Shown here: piece after piece, positions 42,781 to 50,364 of the stretch | How positions within the stretch are numbered: position 1 is the stretch's first letter | Layout: each line of letters begins with the position of its first letter | From: Stakelama flava | Lineage (GTDB): Bacteria; Pseudomonadota; Alphaproteobacteria; Sphingomonadales; Sphingomonadaceae | Length of the DNA stretch: 64,000 nucleotides | Reading direction: 5' to 3' | Assembly: GCF_019351405.1 (NCBI RefSeq) | Contig: NZ_JAHWZX010000004.1 | Location: forward strand, 124,001 to 188,000 | Notes under the pieces: generated by a model | Told to the model about the DNA's origin: nothing | Seen by the model: the letters and a program-made list of their open reading frames with translations, nothing else | Database searches by the model: none | Translations under genes and position numbers: made by a program

Positions 42781-42830
42781 CGCAAAAGGCATGGAAACGG
42801 TGCTGCAGCACAGGGCATGCCTTTTTTGCG
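42781..42830 (-). terminator. Terminator after motE-like gene
   Basis: CGCAAAAGGCATG on the left arm pairs with CATGCCTTTTTTGCG on the right arm (two extra T's) about 45 nt after the stop at 42876, with an internal GCTGCAGC palindrome in the loop. Closes the fliL-fliM-DUF6468-motE block; the A/T tails on both sides would also allow use from the other strand. Confidence 0.65.
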
Positions 42831-42875
42831 GATCGGAGTCACTAGCGTAGATTTACGTAAACGGAACTTGGCTGT

Positions 42876-43412
42876 TTATTTGGCTGCGCTCTTGCGGGTC
42901 GCTGAACGAACAGGTTCGCCGCGCGCCAGCGCCATCGAAAGCGCGGCCGCTCCCTGCGGCGACATCGAAGCCATGATCAGCCCCGCGTTTCGTTCGCGCA
43001 TATTCTGGGCGATGCGAAGCTGAACATCGGGGTCGAGCTTTTCGAGCACCAGCGCAGCGCGTGCAGGCTTCATCGCCTGATAGATGCGGGCAAGTTCCTC
43101 GAACCGCTCCTTTGCGGGATCTTCGACCGATTCGCCCTTTTTCGAAGCCGAACGCGTTCCCGCAGCATTGGCATCGCCAAGCTGGCGCTGCATCCGCGTC
43201 TGCGCGGCCTTCAGCGCCTGTTCGCGAAGATCAAGCGAACGCTGGCGCTGCTCCTCGCGGCTTTGCTGCGCCTTCATATCGGCCCTGATCTCGTTGCCGA
43301 GCCGGGTGTCCTGTTGCGCGGGATCGTTACTGCCGGCAAGCGCGGCGGCGCCGTTTGCCACAACGGCAAGCGCGCTGGCCGCCGCGGTCAGGGGGAGCAG
43401 GGGCAGGCGCAT
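42876..43412 (-). CDS. MotE-like periplasmic protein
   Basis: 178 aa from the ATG at 43412 (TGATG overlap with the upstream gene; a GTG lies one codon earlier). Signal peptide ([18 protein letters not shown]), then a coiled coil rich in Gln/Arg/Glu (about 45-75), then an MgtE-N-like domain ([40 protein letters not shown]). MotE is known in rhizobia as a chaperone for the stator-associated protein MotC and is widespread in alphaproteobacterial flagellar loci. Here it ends the fliL-fliM operon. Confidence 0.82.
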   Translation of the reverse strand: MRLPLLPLTAAASALAVVANGAAALAGSNDPAQQDTRLGNEIRADMKAQQSREEQRQRSLDLREQALKAAQTRMQRQLGDANAAGTRSASKKGESVEDPAKERFEELARIYQAMKPARAALVLEKLDPDVQLRIAQNMRERNAGLIMASMSPQGAAALSMALARGEPVRSATRKSAAK

Positions 43413-43825
43413 CACGCGGCTTCCTTCTCGGCGGCCTTTTCGGCCGGTGTTTTCGACTGGCGCTGCGCCTTCGCGCCGCGCGCGCCCCGCGCGTTCTTGG
43501 CGCTTGCCTGCGGCGGCGTTTCCTCACGCGAACGCGCAAGGCGTTCGGCGCTGGCATCGGCCAGTTCGGTCATCATGCGCAGTTCCTCGGCAATCGCTTC
43601 GGCGCGCATGAGGGCGTCGCTCGAATCCGAACAGCGTTTCAGCGTGCCTTTCAGTTCGGACATCACGATCCGTGCCTGCATCGTCGCCTGGTCAAGCGCG
43701 CTCACCACTTGCGACAGGTCGCCGCGCTTCACCGCGTTCAGGCTGCGGATCATTCGCACGCTTTGGACGGTCACTGCGCCGCACAGCAGGATGGTCACGA
43801 TATTGGCGATCAGGGTGAAGGTCAT
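43412..43825 (-). CDS. DUF6468-type flagellar-locus membrane protein
   Basis: 137 aa from the ATG at 43825, overlapping the fliM stop (ATGA). One N-terminal membrane helix ([20 protein letters not shown]), then a helical stretch ([34 protein letters not shown]) and an Ala/Lys-rich disordered tail. Position between fliM and motE and the small helical shape match the alphaproteobacterial DUF6468 family. Function unknown; family name given from memory of this gene order. Confidence 0.65.
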   Translation of the reverse strand: MTFTLIANIVTILLCGAVTVQSVRMIRSLNAVKRGDLSQVVSALDQATMQARIVMSELKGTLKRCSDSSDALMRAEAIAEELRMMTELADASAERLARSREETPPQASAKNARGARGAKAQRQSKTPAEKAAEKEAA

Positions 43826-44835
43826 TGTCGCACTCCCTTTGCGATGTCGGATACCAGTCGCACAGCGACGTTGTTCGATCGCTGGCCGATCTGGGCGCGG
43901 CCCAGCGTTACGCCGCCGCATTGCAGTTCAAGCGGTTCGTCGGGGCCGTGGAACAGCGAAATCGTCTGCCCCACGTCGAAATCACGCACCTGGGCCAGCG
44001 GCAGCATCCGTTCGCCCAGCACGACATCCACGGTGACGTCGGTCTGACGGATTTCGGCCGCCATATGCGCTTCCCAGATATTGTCGCGGCCCAGCTTCTC
44101 GCCCATGAACCGCTGGCCCAGAAGGTGGCGGACGGGTTCGATGGTGGCATAAGGCAGCAGGATGCTGAACCGGCCGCCGCGTTCGTCCATGTCGACGCGG
44201 AACGTGGCGACGGCGCAGATATTGGTCGATCCGGCGATCGTCGCGAAGCGCGGGCTGGTTTCGATGCGCTCCAGCGACATGGTGTTCGGTGTGATCGGCG
44301 CCATCGAACTCGACATGTCGGACAGCGCATGGCGAAGCATCCGGCCGACAAGATCGGTTTCGATGGTGGTGAAGCCGCGCCCGTCGATCATCATCGAATC
44401 GCCGCCGCGTCGACCGCCCAGCAGCGCGTCGACCACCGAATAGATCAGGCCGGAATCAACGGTGATAAGGCCGTAATTTTCCCATTCTTCAACCCGAAAC
44501 ACGCCAATCATCGCGGGCAGCATCACCCGGCCCATGAAATCGCCGAAGCGCACCGAGGACACCTCTTCCAGGCTGACATCGATCGCGTCGGAGGTGAGGT
44601 TGCGCATCGAGGTGGCGAAGATGCGCACCATGCGATCGAACACCACTTCCAGCATCGGCAGCCGTTCATGGCTGACGACGTCGGATTCGATGAGCGCACG
44701 CAAACCCTGTTTCGGTTCGACCGGCCCGCCCACATCGCCGAACAGCGCGTCGATGCCCGCCTGGTCGAGCGGCGTATCGGGATTGAAATCGCCGGCGGGC
44801 GGATCGGGCAGGAAATCTTCGAAATCGTCGCTCAT
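43822..44835 (-). CDS. fliM: Flagellar motor switch protein FliM
   Basis: 337 aa. The N-terminal CheY-binding segment carries DQAGIDALFGD (about 24-34; matches the LSQDEIDALL pattern loosely). The middle domain (about 60-240) includes LLGGRRGGDS, and a C-terminal SpoA domain follows (MLPLAQVRDFDVGQTISL). FliM links FliG and FliN in the C ring and receives phosphorylated CheY. Overlaps fliL and the DUF6468-type gene on either side, both ATGA. Confidence 0.95.
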   Translation of the reverse strand: MSDDFEDFLPDPPAGDFNPDTPLDQAGIDALFGDVGGPVEPKQGLRALIESDVVSHERLPMLEVVFDRMVRIFATSMRNLTSDAIDVSLEEVSSVRFGDFMGRVMLPAMIGVFRVEEWENYGLITVDSGLIYSVVDALLGGRRGGDSMMIDGRGFTTIETDLVGRMLRHALSDMSSSMAPITPNTMSLERIETSPRFATIAGSTNICAVATFRVDMDERGGRFSILLPYATIEPVRHLLGQRFMGEKLGRDNIWEAHMAAEIRQTDVTVDVVLGERMLPLAQVRDFDVGQTISLFHGPDEPLELQCGGVTLGRAQIGQRSNNVAVRLVSDIAKGVRQ

Positions 44836-45353
44836 TGCTGGATCATGTCCTGGATGAGAATGTCTTTCACCTGGCCATGGCCAAGCACATCATCGGCGCG
44901 CAGCAGCAGTTCCTCCTTGACGCGGAAGACGGCGGCCGAACCATTCAGGTCTTCGGGACGTAGCTCGCGCAGGAAGGGCTGATAGCTGTCGAGCAGAAGC
45001 GGCAGCTTCGCCTCGATCGCATCCGCGTTCCCCGCAGGACCGGGGACCAGCATGAAATGCACCTTCAGGAAATGCGCGCTGCCGTCGGTGCTGCGCAGGT
45101 TCACCATCATCGCCGGCACATCGACAAAGGTTTCGGTGCCTTCACCGCCACCGTGATCGCCCGCTTCCGCGCCATGGCCGCTGTCGGACGCTTCGGCCGG
45201 GTCGCCGCCCAGAAAGGCATAGGCACCGCCGCCGACGCCGCCCACCAATGCCAGCGCGCCGGCCGCGATGATGAACAGCTTTTTCTTTCCCTTTTTGGGA
45301 GCGGCCGTTTCCTCGGCCGCGTCGGCGGAAATGTCCGCTTTGTCCTCGCTCAT
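44832..45353 (-). CDS. fliL: Flagellar basal body protein FliL
   Basis: 173 aa. Acidic/basic cytoplasmic N-terminus (KKGKKK), one membrane helix (about 26-48), a His/Gly-rich linker and a periplasmic FliL domain (FVDVPAMMVNLRSTDGSAHF, VKDILIQDMIQQ at the C-terminus). The canonical FliL of this island, directly upstream of fliM. It supports stator function near the MS ring. First gene of its block. Confidence 0.92.
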   Translation of the reverse strand: MSEDKADISADAAEETAAPKKGKKKLFIIAAGALALVGGVGGGAYAFLGGDPAEASDSGHGAEAGDHGGGEGTETFVDVPAMMVNLRSTDGSAHFLKVHFMLVPGPAGNADAIEAKLPLLLDSYQPFLRELRPEDLNGSAAVFRVKEELLLRADDVLGHGQVKDILIQDMIQQ

Positions 45354-45400
45354 CGCCCTGTTTCCTTTTGCGCGGGTCCGCGACCGGACCGGCAGTTTGG

Positions 45401-45438
45401 TCCTATTATAGGAGAGCGAGCAGGCAATTTTTGCCTAG
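45401..45438. promoter_or_regulatory. fliL / flgF divergent control region
   Basis: TCCTATTATAGGA (45401-45413) reads TATAAT on the minus strand, 52 nt before fliL. Next to it GGCAATTTTTGCCTA (45423-45437) is a near-palindromic GGCAA/TTGCC element of the kind found before fliF and flgC. flgF starts at 45478. Both elements lie in the 124 bp shared gap. Confidence 0.45.
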
Positions 45439-45477
45439 TCGAAAAAAACTGAACAGATTTTTCAAGGACGCTTCGTC

Positions 45478-46218
45478 TTGGACATTACATCCTATGTATT
45501 GCTGAGCCATGAGCAGGCGCTGCGCCGCCGGATGGACGTCGTGTCGAACAACATGGCGAACCTTTCGACCGCCGGATTCAAGCGTGAAGACCCGCTGTTC
45601 CGCGAATATGTCGAACGCACCGGCAATGCCGACGCGCCGACGCGCACCACATCGATGGTGCTCGATTACGGAACGGTCCACGATACCAGCGCGGGCAGTT
45701 TTCAGGTGACCGACAACCCGCTCGACATCATGATCGACGGTCCGGGCTATCTCAGCGTGGAAACGCCGGAAGGCGGCGTCGCATATACGCGCGCGGGCTA
45801 TCTGAAAGTGGCGGAGGACGGCACGCTGACCAATGCGGCCGGAATGCGCCTGCTGGGCGAGGGTGGTCGGCCTATCACCGTGCCGGTGGAGGATGCGGGC
45901 CGGCTCAGCATCGCCGATGACGGCACGATCAAGGGGCCGAACGGTGAGCTCGGCCGGGTCGCGGTCACGATGTTCGATAACGAAGCCAGCGTTGATCCGC
46001 GCGGTGACGGCATGTTCACCGGGCAGGGCGGACGCGAACTTACCGCTGCGGAAACGCGGCTGCGCAGCGGCGGGATCGAAGGGTCGAATGTCCAGCCGAT
46101 CGTCGAAACCACGAACATGGTCGCGATCCTGCGCGCCTATCAAACCAGCATGCGGATGGCGGAATCGATGAACGACATCCGCAAATCCGCCATCGACAAG
46201 CTCGGCCGCTTCGGCTGA
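45478..46218 (+). CDS. flgF: Flagellar proximal rod protein FlgF
   Basis: 246 aa from a TTG start at 45478 with AAGGA about 9 nt upstream. Axial motif RMDVVSNNMANLSTAGFKRE at the N-terminus and MVAILRAYQTSMRMAESMND at the C-terminus. FlgF is a rod component. First of flgF-flgG-flgA-flgH. Confidence 0.94.
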   Translation: MDITSYVLLSHEQALRRRMDVVSNNMANLSTAGFKREDPLFREYVERTGNADAPTRTTSMVLDYGTVHDTSAGSFQVTDNPLDIMIDGPGYLSVETPEGGVAYTRAGYLKVAEDGTLTNAAGMRLLGEGGRPITVPVEDAGRLSIADDGTIKGPNGELGRVAVTMFDNEASVDPRGDGMFTGQGGRELTAAETRLRSGGIEGSNVQPIVETTNMVAILRAYQTSMRMAESMNDIRKSAIDKLGRFG

Positions 46219-46234
46219 TCGAAGGAGAAACCAA

Positions 46235-47017
46235 ATGCGTGCTCTTTTTACCGCCGGCACCGGGATGCTTGCCCAGCAAACCAATGTCGATGTGATTTCG
46301 AACAATATCGCGAACATGAACACCACCGCGTTCAAGCGGCAGCGGGCAGAATTTCAGGACCTGCTGTATCAGCAGGTATCGCGCCCCGGTTCCGCTTCGG
46401 GGCCGGACAGCCGGGTGCCGAGCGGTATTCAGATTGGTACGGGCGTGCGCACGGGCGGCGTCTATCGCATTGGCGAACAGGGCTCGCTCAGCCAGACCGA
46501 CAACCGCTACGACCTTGCGATCGAGGGGCGCGGCTTCTTCGCGATCACGCTCCCTTCGGGCGAAACCGGCTATACCCGTGACGGTTCGTTCCAGATTTCG
46601 GATCAAGGCGAATTGGTAACCCAGGACGGATTCCCGGTGCAGCCGGGCATCAATATCCCGGAAGAAGCGATCGACGTCGTCGTTTCGAAAACGGGTGAGG
46701 TGCAGGTGAAGATTTCGGGTCAGCCCGAACTTCAGAATGTCGGCCAGCTTCAGCTTGCGACGTTCATCAACGAAGCCGGGCTGGAGGCGCAGGGCGGCAA
46801 TCTGTTCCTGGAAACCGCGGCATCGGGTCAGCCGACCTTCGCAGCGCCGGGCGATCCATCGTTCGGCACGGTGCAGCAGGGGTTCATTGAAAGCTCCAAC
46901 GTCAATCCGGTATCGGAAATCACCGCGCTGATCACCGCGCAGCGCGCCTATGAAATGAACAGCCGCGTCGTGAAGACGGTCGACGAAATGCTGTCCACGA
47001 CGAGCCAGATGCGATGA
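46235..47017 (+). CDS. flgG: Flagellar distal rod protein FlgG
   Basis: 260 aa, the usual FlgG length. VISNNIANMNTTAFKRQRAE, FQDLLYQQV and ITALITAQRAYEMNSRVVKT are highly characteristic. Builds the distal rod that crosses the P and L rings. Its stop overlaps the flgA start (ATGA). Confidence 0.97.
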   Translation: MRALFTAGTGMLAQQTNVDVISNNIANMNTTAFKRQRAEFQDLLYQQVSRPGSASGPDSRVPSGIQIGTGVRTGGVYRIGEQGSLSQTDNRYDLAIEGRGFFAITLPSGETGYTRDGSFQISDQGELVTQDGFPVQPGINIPEEAIDVVVSKTGEVQVKISGQPELQNVGQLQLATFINEAGLEAQGGNLFLETAASGQPTFAAPGDPSFGTVQQGFIESSNVNPVSEITALITAQRAYEMNSRVVKTVDEMLSTTSQMR

Positions 47018-47463
47018 TCCGCGCGGCCGTCATGGCATTGGCGCTGTTCGCGCCGTTCGCGACGCCCGCGATTGCCGCCCCCGAAACGGCGGAGGTTGCG
47101 GTGCTGGCCAATCCGGTGATGCGCGGCGACCTACTGAACGCCGGCGACTTCGTGGTCGAGGAACGCCCCGTGTCGGCTTCGCGCGGCGCGCTCGACATTC
47201 AATCGGCGTCGGGAATGGAGGCGAAGCGCTCGCTTGGCCCCGGCTCGATCGTCCGCGTTACCGATATCGTCACGCCGCGTCTGGTGCACCGGGGCGAACC
47301 GGTGCTGATCGTCGTGAAACGGGCCGGGCTGGTGATTACCGGTCGCGGCCGCGCGCTGGGCAGCGCCGGTGCGGGCGAGGCGGTTCGCGTGGTCGCCGAT
47401 GCCACCAACCGCACACTTGACGGCACCGTGGGACCGGATGGTTCGGTTCTGGTCGGCGGATAA
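47014..47463 (+). CDS. flgA: P-ring assembly chaperone FlgA
   Basis: 149 aa, signal peptide cleaved near residue 21 (AIA/AP), then an SAF-type domain (VMRGDLLNAGDFVVEERPV, VRVVADATNRTLDGTVGPDG). Shorter than enterobacterial FlgA because the N-terminal domain is missing, as often in alphaproteobacteria. It helps FlgI polymerise around the rod. Confidence 0.9.
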   Translation: MIRAAVMALALFAPFATPAIAAPETAEVAVLANPVMRGDLLNAGDFVVEERPVSASRGALDIQSASGMEAKRSLGPGSIVRVTDIVTPRLVHRGEPVLIVVKRAGLVITGRGRALGSAGAGEAVRVVADATNRTLDGTVGPDGSVLVGG

Positions 47464-47477
47464 GGGGAAGACAGAAT

Positions 47478-48230
47478 ATGCGTAAGCTGTTTTGCGCCGT
47501 GGCGATCGCCGCGATGCTGCCTGGCTGTGCCTCGATGGACCAGCTGGGGCGGATGGGCAGGGCGCCCAAGCTGACCCCGGCAGAGCCGGTTACGATGCCG
47601 GCCACCGAACCTTCGCTTGGTATGCCCAGCCTTGGCACCGTGCAGGCGCTGACCCCTGGCGCACCGCCGCCCGCAGGCACGAGCAGCGCATCGCTGTTCC
47701 GACCGGGGGCGGGGAGCTTTCTGGGCGATCAGCGGGCAAGCCGTACCGGCGACATCCTGACGATCCGCATCCAGATTCAGGACAAGGCGGAAGTGGGCAA
47801 TACGACCACGCGTCAGCGCGCGGGATCGGAAAATGCCAGCGTCGCTTCGCTGCTGGGCCTGGAAAAACTGCTTCCCAACAGTATCGACCCCAGCAACCTT
47901 GCCTCGACCAGTTCGAATTCCAAATCGAGCGGCGGCGGTAATATCAGCCGATCGGAAACGATCAACATGACGATGTCGGCCATCGTCACGGGTGTGTTCC
48001 CGAACGGCAACCTCGCTATTCGCGGGCGGCAGGAAGTGCGGGTGAACTACGAACTGCGCGAACTGGTCGTGACGGGAATCGTGCGACCGCAGGATATCGC
48101 GCGCGACAATTCGATCCTGCATTCGCAGATTGCGGAGGCGCGCATCAGCTATGGCGGACGCGGCCAGCTTTCCGAAGCGCAGCAGGCGCGATGGGGGCAG
48201 CAGATCTACGACGCACTCTTCCCGTTCTGA
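47478..48230 (+). CDS. flgH: Flagellar L-ring lipoprotein FlgH
   Basis: 250 aa. Lipoprotein signal with lipobox LPGCAS (Cys17). Body matches FlgH: SLFRPGAGSFLGDQRASRTG, DILTIRIQIQDKAEV, and the C-terminal GRGQLSEAQQARWGQQIYDA. Forms the outer-membrane L ring. Ends the flgF block and is followed by a terminator. Confidence 0.96.
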   Translation: MRKLFCAVAIAAMLPGCASMDQLGRMGRAPKLTPAEPVTMPATEPSLGMPSLGTVQALTPGAPPPAGTSSASLFRPGAGSFLGDQRASRTGDILTIRIQIQDKAEVGNTTTRQRAGSENASVASLLGLEKLLPNSIDPSNLASTSSNSKSSGGGNISRSETINMTMSAIVTGVFPNGNLAIRGRQEVRVNYELRELVVTGIVRPQDIARDNSILHSQIAEARISYGGRGQLSEAQQARWGQQIYDALFPF

Positions 48231-48253
48231 TCGAACCAAAAGCAGAAAAACCA

Positions 48254-48282
48254 GGGTCGGCCGCTGTGCCGGCCCTTTTTTT
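48254..48282 (+). terminator. Terminator after flgH
   Basis: GGGTCGGC (48254-48261), 6-nt loop, GCCGGCCC (48268-48275), then seven T's; 24 nt after the flgH stop. Confidence 0.88.
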
Positions 48283-48323
48283 ATTAACCTGCCGGAAACC
48301 ATCAAAATTACAGCGGCGACGAC

Positions 48324-48388
48324 CGGCGGACCGCGATCCTTTCCAAAATGGACCATGACCTCATTCTCGCGGGTCGTCGGCGGACCGC
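48324..48388 (+). repeat. Direct repeat CGGCGGACCGC upstream of flagellin
   Basis: Two identical 11-bp copies (48324-48334 and 48378-48388), 54 bp apart, 109 and 55 nt before the flagellin ATG; the second sits in a GGCGGACCGCC imperfect palindrome. Possible activator or mRNA-leader element. No GG-N10-GC sigma-54 pattern was found in this leader. Confidence 0.45.
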
Positions 48389-48442
48389 CGTTCCGGTCCA
48401 TGGCTGCAGAAGCGGCCATTCATTTCCAGAAGGAATATTATC

Positions 48443-49261
48443 ATGGGCTTTTCCGTGAACACCAATGTCGGCGCGATGGCCGCTCTTCAGAGCCTCAACG
48501 CGACCAACAAAGGCCTGGCCACCACCCAGAGCCGCATCAACACCGGTCTTAACGTCGCTTCGACCAAGGACGATTCGGCTGCCTTCACCATCGCTCAGAC
48601 GCTTCGCGGCGACCTGGGTGGTCTGTCGGCCGTCAATTCGTCGCTCAGCCGCGCCAAGAGCACGGTTGACGTTGCGACCGCCGGTGCCGAGCAGGTCTCC
48701 GACCTCGTCAATCAGATGAAGGCGAAGGCCGTTGAAGCTTCGGACGCGGGTCTGGACGATGACAGCCGCACTGCGCTGGGCAAGGACTTCGATGCGCTCA
48801 AGGAGCAGATCAATACGATCATCGATTCGTCCGAGTTCAACGGCACGAACCTGCTGAAGGCTTCGGGTGGTTCCGTTTCCGCGCTGCAGTCGACCGATAC
48901 GTCGGCGGGCACGCTGGACGTTGCCAACCAGGACCTGACTGCAGTCGTGACCGCGATCGGTTCGACCTTCACCGACGCCGCCACGGCGAAGACGATGGTC
49001 GACACGCTCGATACGCAGGCGGATGCGATCAACACCAAGCTCAGCACGCTGGGCGCGGCTGGTCGCAAGATCGAAGGTCAGCAGACCTTCGTGAGCAAGC
49101 TGTCTGACGTTATCGACAGCGGTATCGGCAACCTTGTCGATGCCGATCTGGCGAAGGAATCGGCGAAGCTTCAGGCGCTTCAGGTCAAGCAGCAGCTTGG
49201 CGTGCAGGCCCTGTCGATCGCCAACCAGGCGCCGCAGACGATCACGTCGCTGTTCCGTTAA
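48443..49261 (+). CDS. Flagellin
   Basis: 272 aa, close to the size of Caulobacter flagellins. N-terminal D0/D1 (FSVNTNVGAMAALQSLNATN, RINTGLNVASTKDDSAAFTI) and C-terminal D0 (VQALSIANQAPQTITSLFR) are conserved with a short central domain, so the filament would lack large outer domains. AGAAGGAA lies 8 nt before the ATG. Codon choice looks tighter than in neighbours (frequent cag, ctg, acc, gac), as expected for a highly expressed gene. Only flagellin gene in the window; own terminator follows. FlbT and FlaF are likely regulators. Confidence 0.95.
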   Translation: MGFSVNTNVGAMAALQSLNATNKGLATTQSRINTGLNVASTKDDSAAFTIAQTLRGDLGGLSAVNSSLSRAKSTVDVATAGAEQVSDLVNQMKAKAVEASDAGLDDDSRTALGKDFDALKEQINTIIDSSEFNGTNLLKASGGSVSALQSTDTSAGTLDVANQDLTAVVTAIGSTFTDAATAKTMVDTLDTQADAINTKLSTLGAAGRKIEGQQTFVSKLSDVIDSGIGNLVDADLAKESAKLQALQVKQQLGVQALSIANQAPQTITSLFR

Positions 49262-49302
49262 GAGCAATAGCGATTGCGGCAGCTGCAGCCGCAATTGGCG
49301 GG

Positions 49303-49335
49303 AGGCCGGGGTGGAGCAATCCATCCCGGCCTTTT
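49303..49335 (+). terminator. Terminator after flagellin
   Basis: AGGCCGGGGTGGA (49303-49315), loop GCAA, TCCATCCCGGCCT (49320-49332) with one wobble pair, then T's. A strong 13-bp stem fitting an abundant mRNA. Confidence 0.88.
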
Positions 49336-49465
49336 GCATTGTCGCAAGGCGTTCCCGACGGCCGGAACGAACACGCAAAAACAACGCATTCGGCAGCCAT
49401 ACTTTTTTAACGCTGAAGTCGTCGGCAGCAGCCCGACCAGTCCCTCGCGCCGCTATAAAACAGTT

Positions 49466-49879
49466 ATGCACCTGCCTTATTTCGTCCGAATTCGCGAGCT
49501 TGTGGACGCTAGCGGCGTTCGCCTGCGGCTCGGCGTGGAAAACGGCCCCGCCGGGCTTCAGATTGCGCTTGAGCGATCCGATCTTGCCGCGGTTCCGCTC
49601 GCCACGCTCGATATCTACGGCGCGGAACTGCTGTGCGGATTCATCATGGCGGCCAGGCTGGCCGGCAGCGACGATCTGGCCGAGGAGCAGGCATGGGGTG
49701 CCAACGCGGCGACCTTTGCGCTTCTGGGATCGGCGCGGCGGATAGAGATTGTCCAGAATGGCTCGGCCGGGCCGGTTTCGATCCCCGCCACCCTGTGGGA
49801 CCGCTTGTTCGCAGAACTGTGTATTGTCGCCGCACATGGCCGCGCCGTCGCGGAGCCCGGCCGGGCAACGCTGCACTGA
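49466..49879 (+). CDS. Unknown protein downstream of flagellin
   Basis: 137 aa from the ATG at 49466 (CTATAAAACAG just upstream, no strong ribosome binding site). Not recognised. Soluble, mixed alpha/beta: LVDASGVRLRLGVENGPAGL, ALERSDLAAVPLATLDIYGA, LWDRLFAELCIVAAHGRAVA. Has no signal peptide or membrane segment. Lies between the flagellin terminator and another unknown gene, so it may be a lineage-specific flagellin or motility accessory, but that is only location-based. Confidence 0.55.
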   Translation: MHLPYFVRIRELVDASGVRLRLGVENGPAGLQIALERSDLAAVPLATLDIYGAELLCGFIMAARLAGSDDLAEEQAWGANAATFALLGSARRIEIVQNGSAGPVSIPATLWDRLFAELCIVAAHGRAVAEPGRATLH

Positions 49880-49977
49880 TGCGCAAGCAACACATGTTTC
49901 GCGATATTTCGTTTCGCCGCCCGCATGGGCATTGATGAGGTCGCGGACCCATTCGTCCGCACATAAGGGGAAACCCG

Positions 49978-50301
49978 ATGAATCCTGCTGAAGCCAAGGC
50001 AATCAACGAACCCGACCGCCGGGTCTGGATCTATGGGCCGGAACCTGAATATCGCGTCCATTTCAGCATGACGCTGAGCGATGCGCGCGCATTGTGGCGC
50101 GCCGCGCGCGAACAGCTGCTGCAGGCGCCGGGCGGCTCGCAAGCGCTGGTCGAGGAAACGATCGGGAGCGAAGTCACCCCTGCAGTATCGGATTGCATCG
50201 CGTTGCTATGCGCGCCACGCGGTGTCGCCGGCTGTTCGGTCAACGATTTCTGGGTGGACAGCATGCCTGGCCTGCCCGAACCCATTCCCGGCTGGCAATA
50301 A
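49978..50301 (+). CDS. Small unknown protein
   Basis: 107 aa; AAGGGGA about 7 nt before the ATG. Not recognised. Acidic, with Trp/Pro-rich ends (DRRVWIYGPEPEYRVHFSMT, PGLPEPIPGWQ) and a central helix (ARALWRAAREQLLQAPGGSQ). No membrane segment. Followed by a small hairpin terminator. Confidence 0.55.
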   Translation: MNPAEAKAINEPDRRVWIYGPEPEYRVHFSMTLSDARALWRAAREQLLQAPGGSQALVEETIGSEVTPAVSDCIALLCAPRGVAGCSVNDFWVDSMPGLPEPIPGWQ

Positions 50302-50320
50302 CCGGGAAGCCCGGTCTTTT
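50301..50320 (+). terminator. Weak terminator after the 107-aa gene
   Basis: ACCGGG (50301-50306), three-base loop, CCCGGT (50310-50315), then CTTTT. A second hairpin (GACCCCGCG / CGCGGGGTC) lies about 20 nt further, without a clear T tract. Confidence 0.5.
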
Positions 50321-50364
50321 CCGAAATTCGATTACCAGGACCCCGCGCTTGTCGCGGGGTCGCT

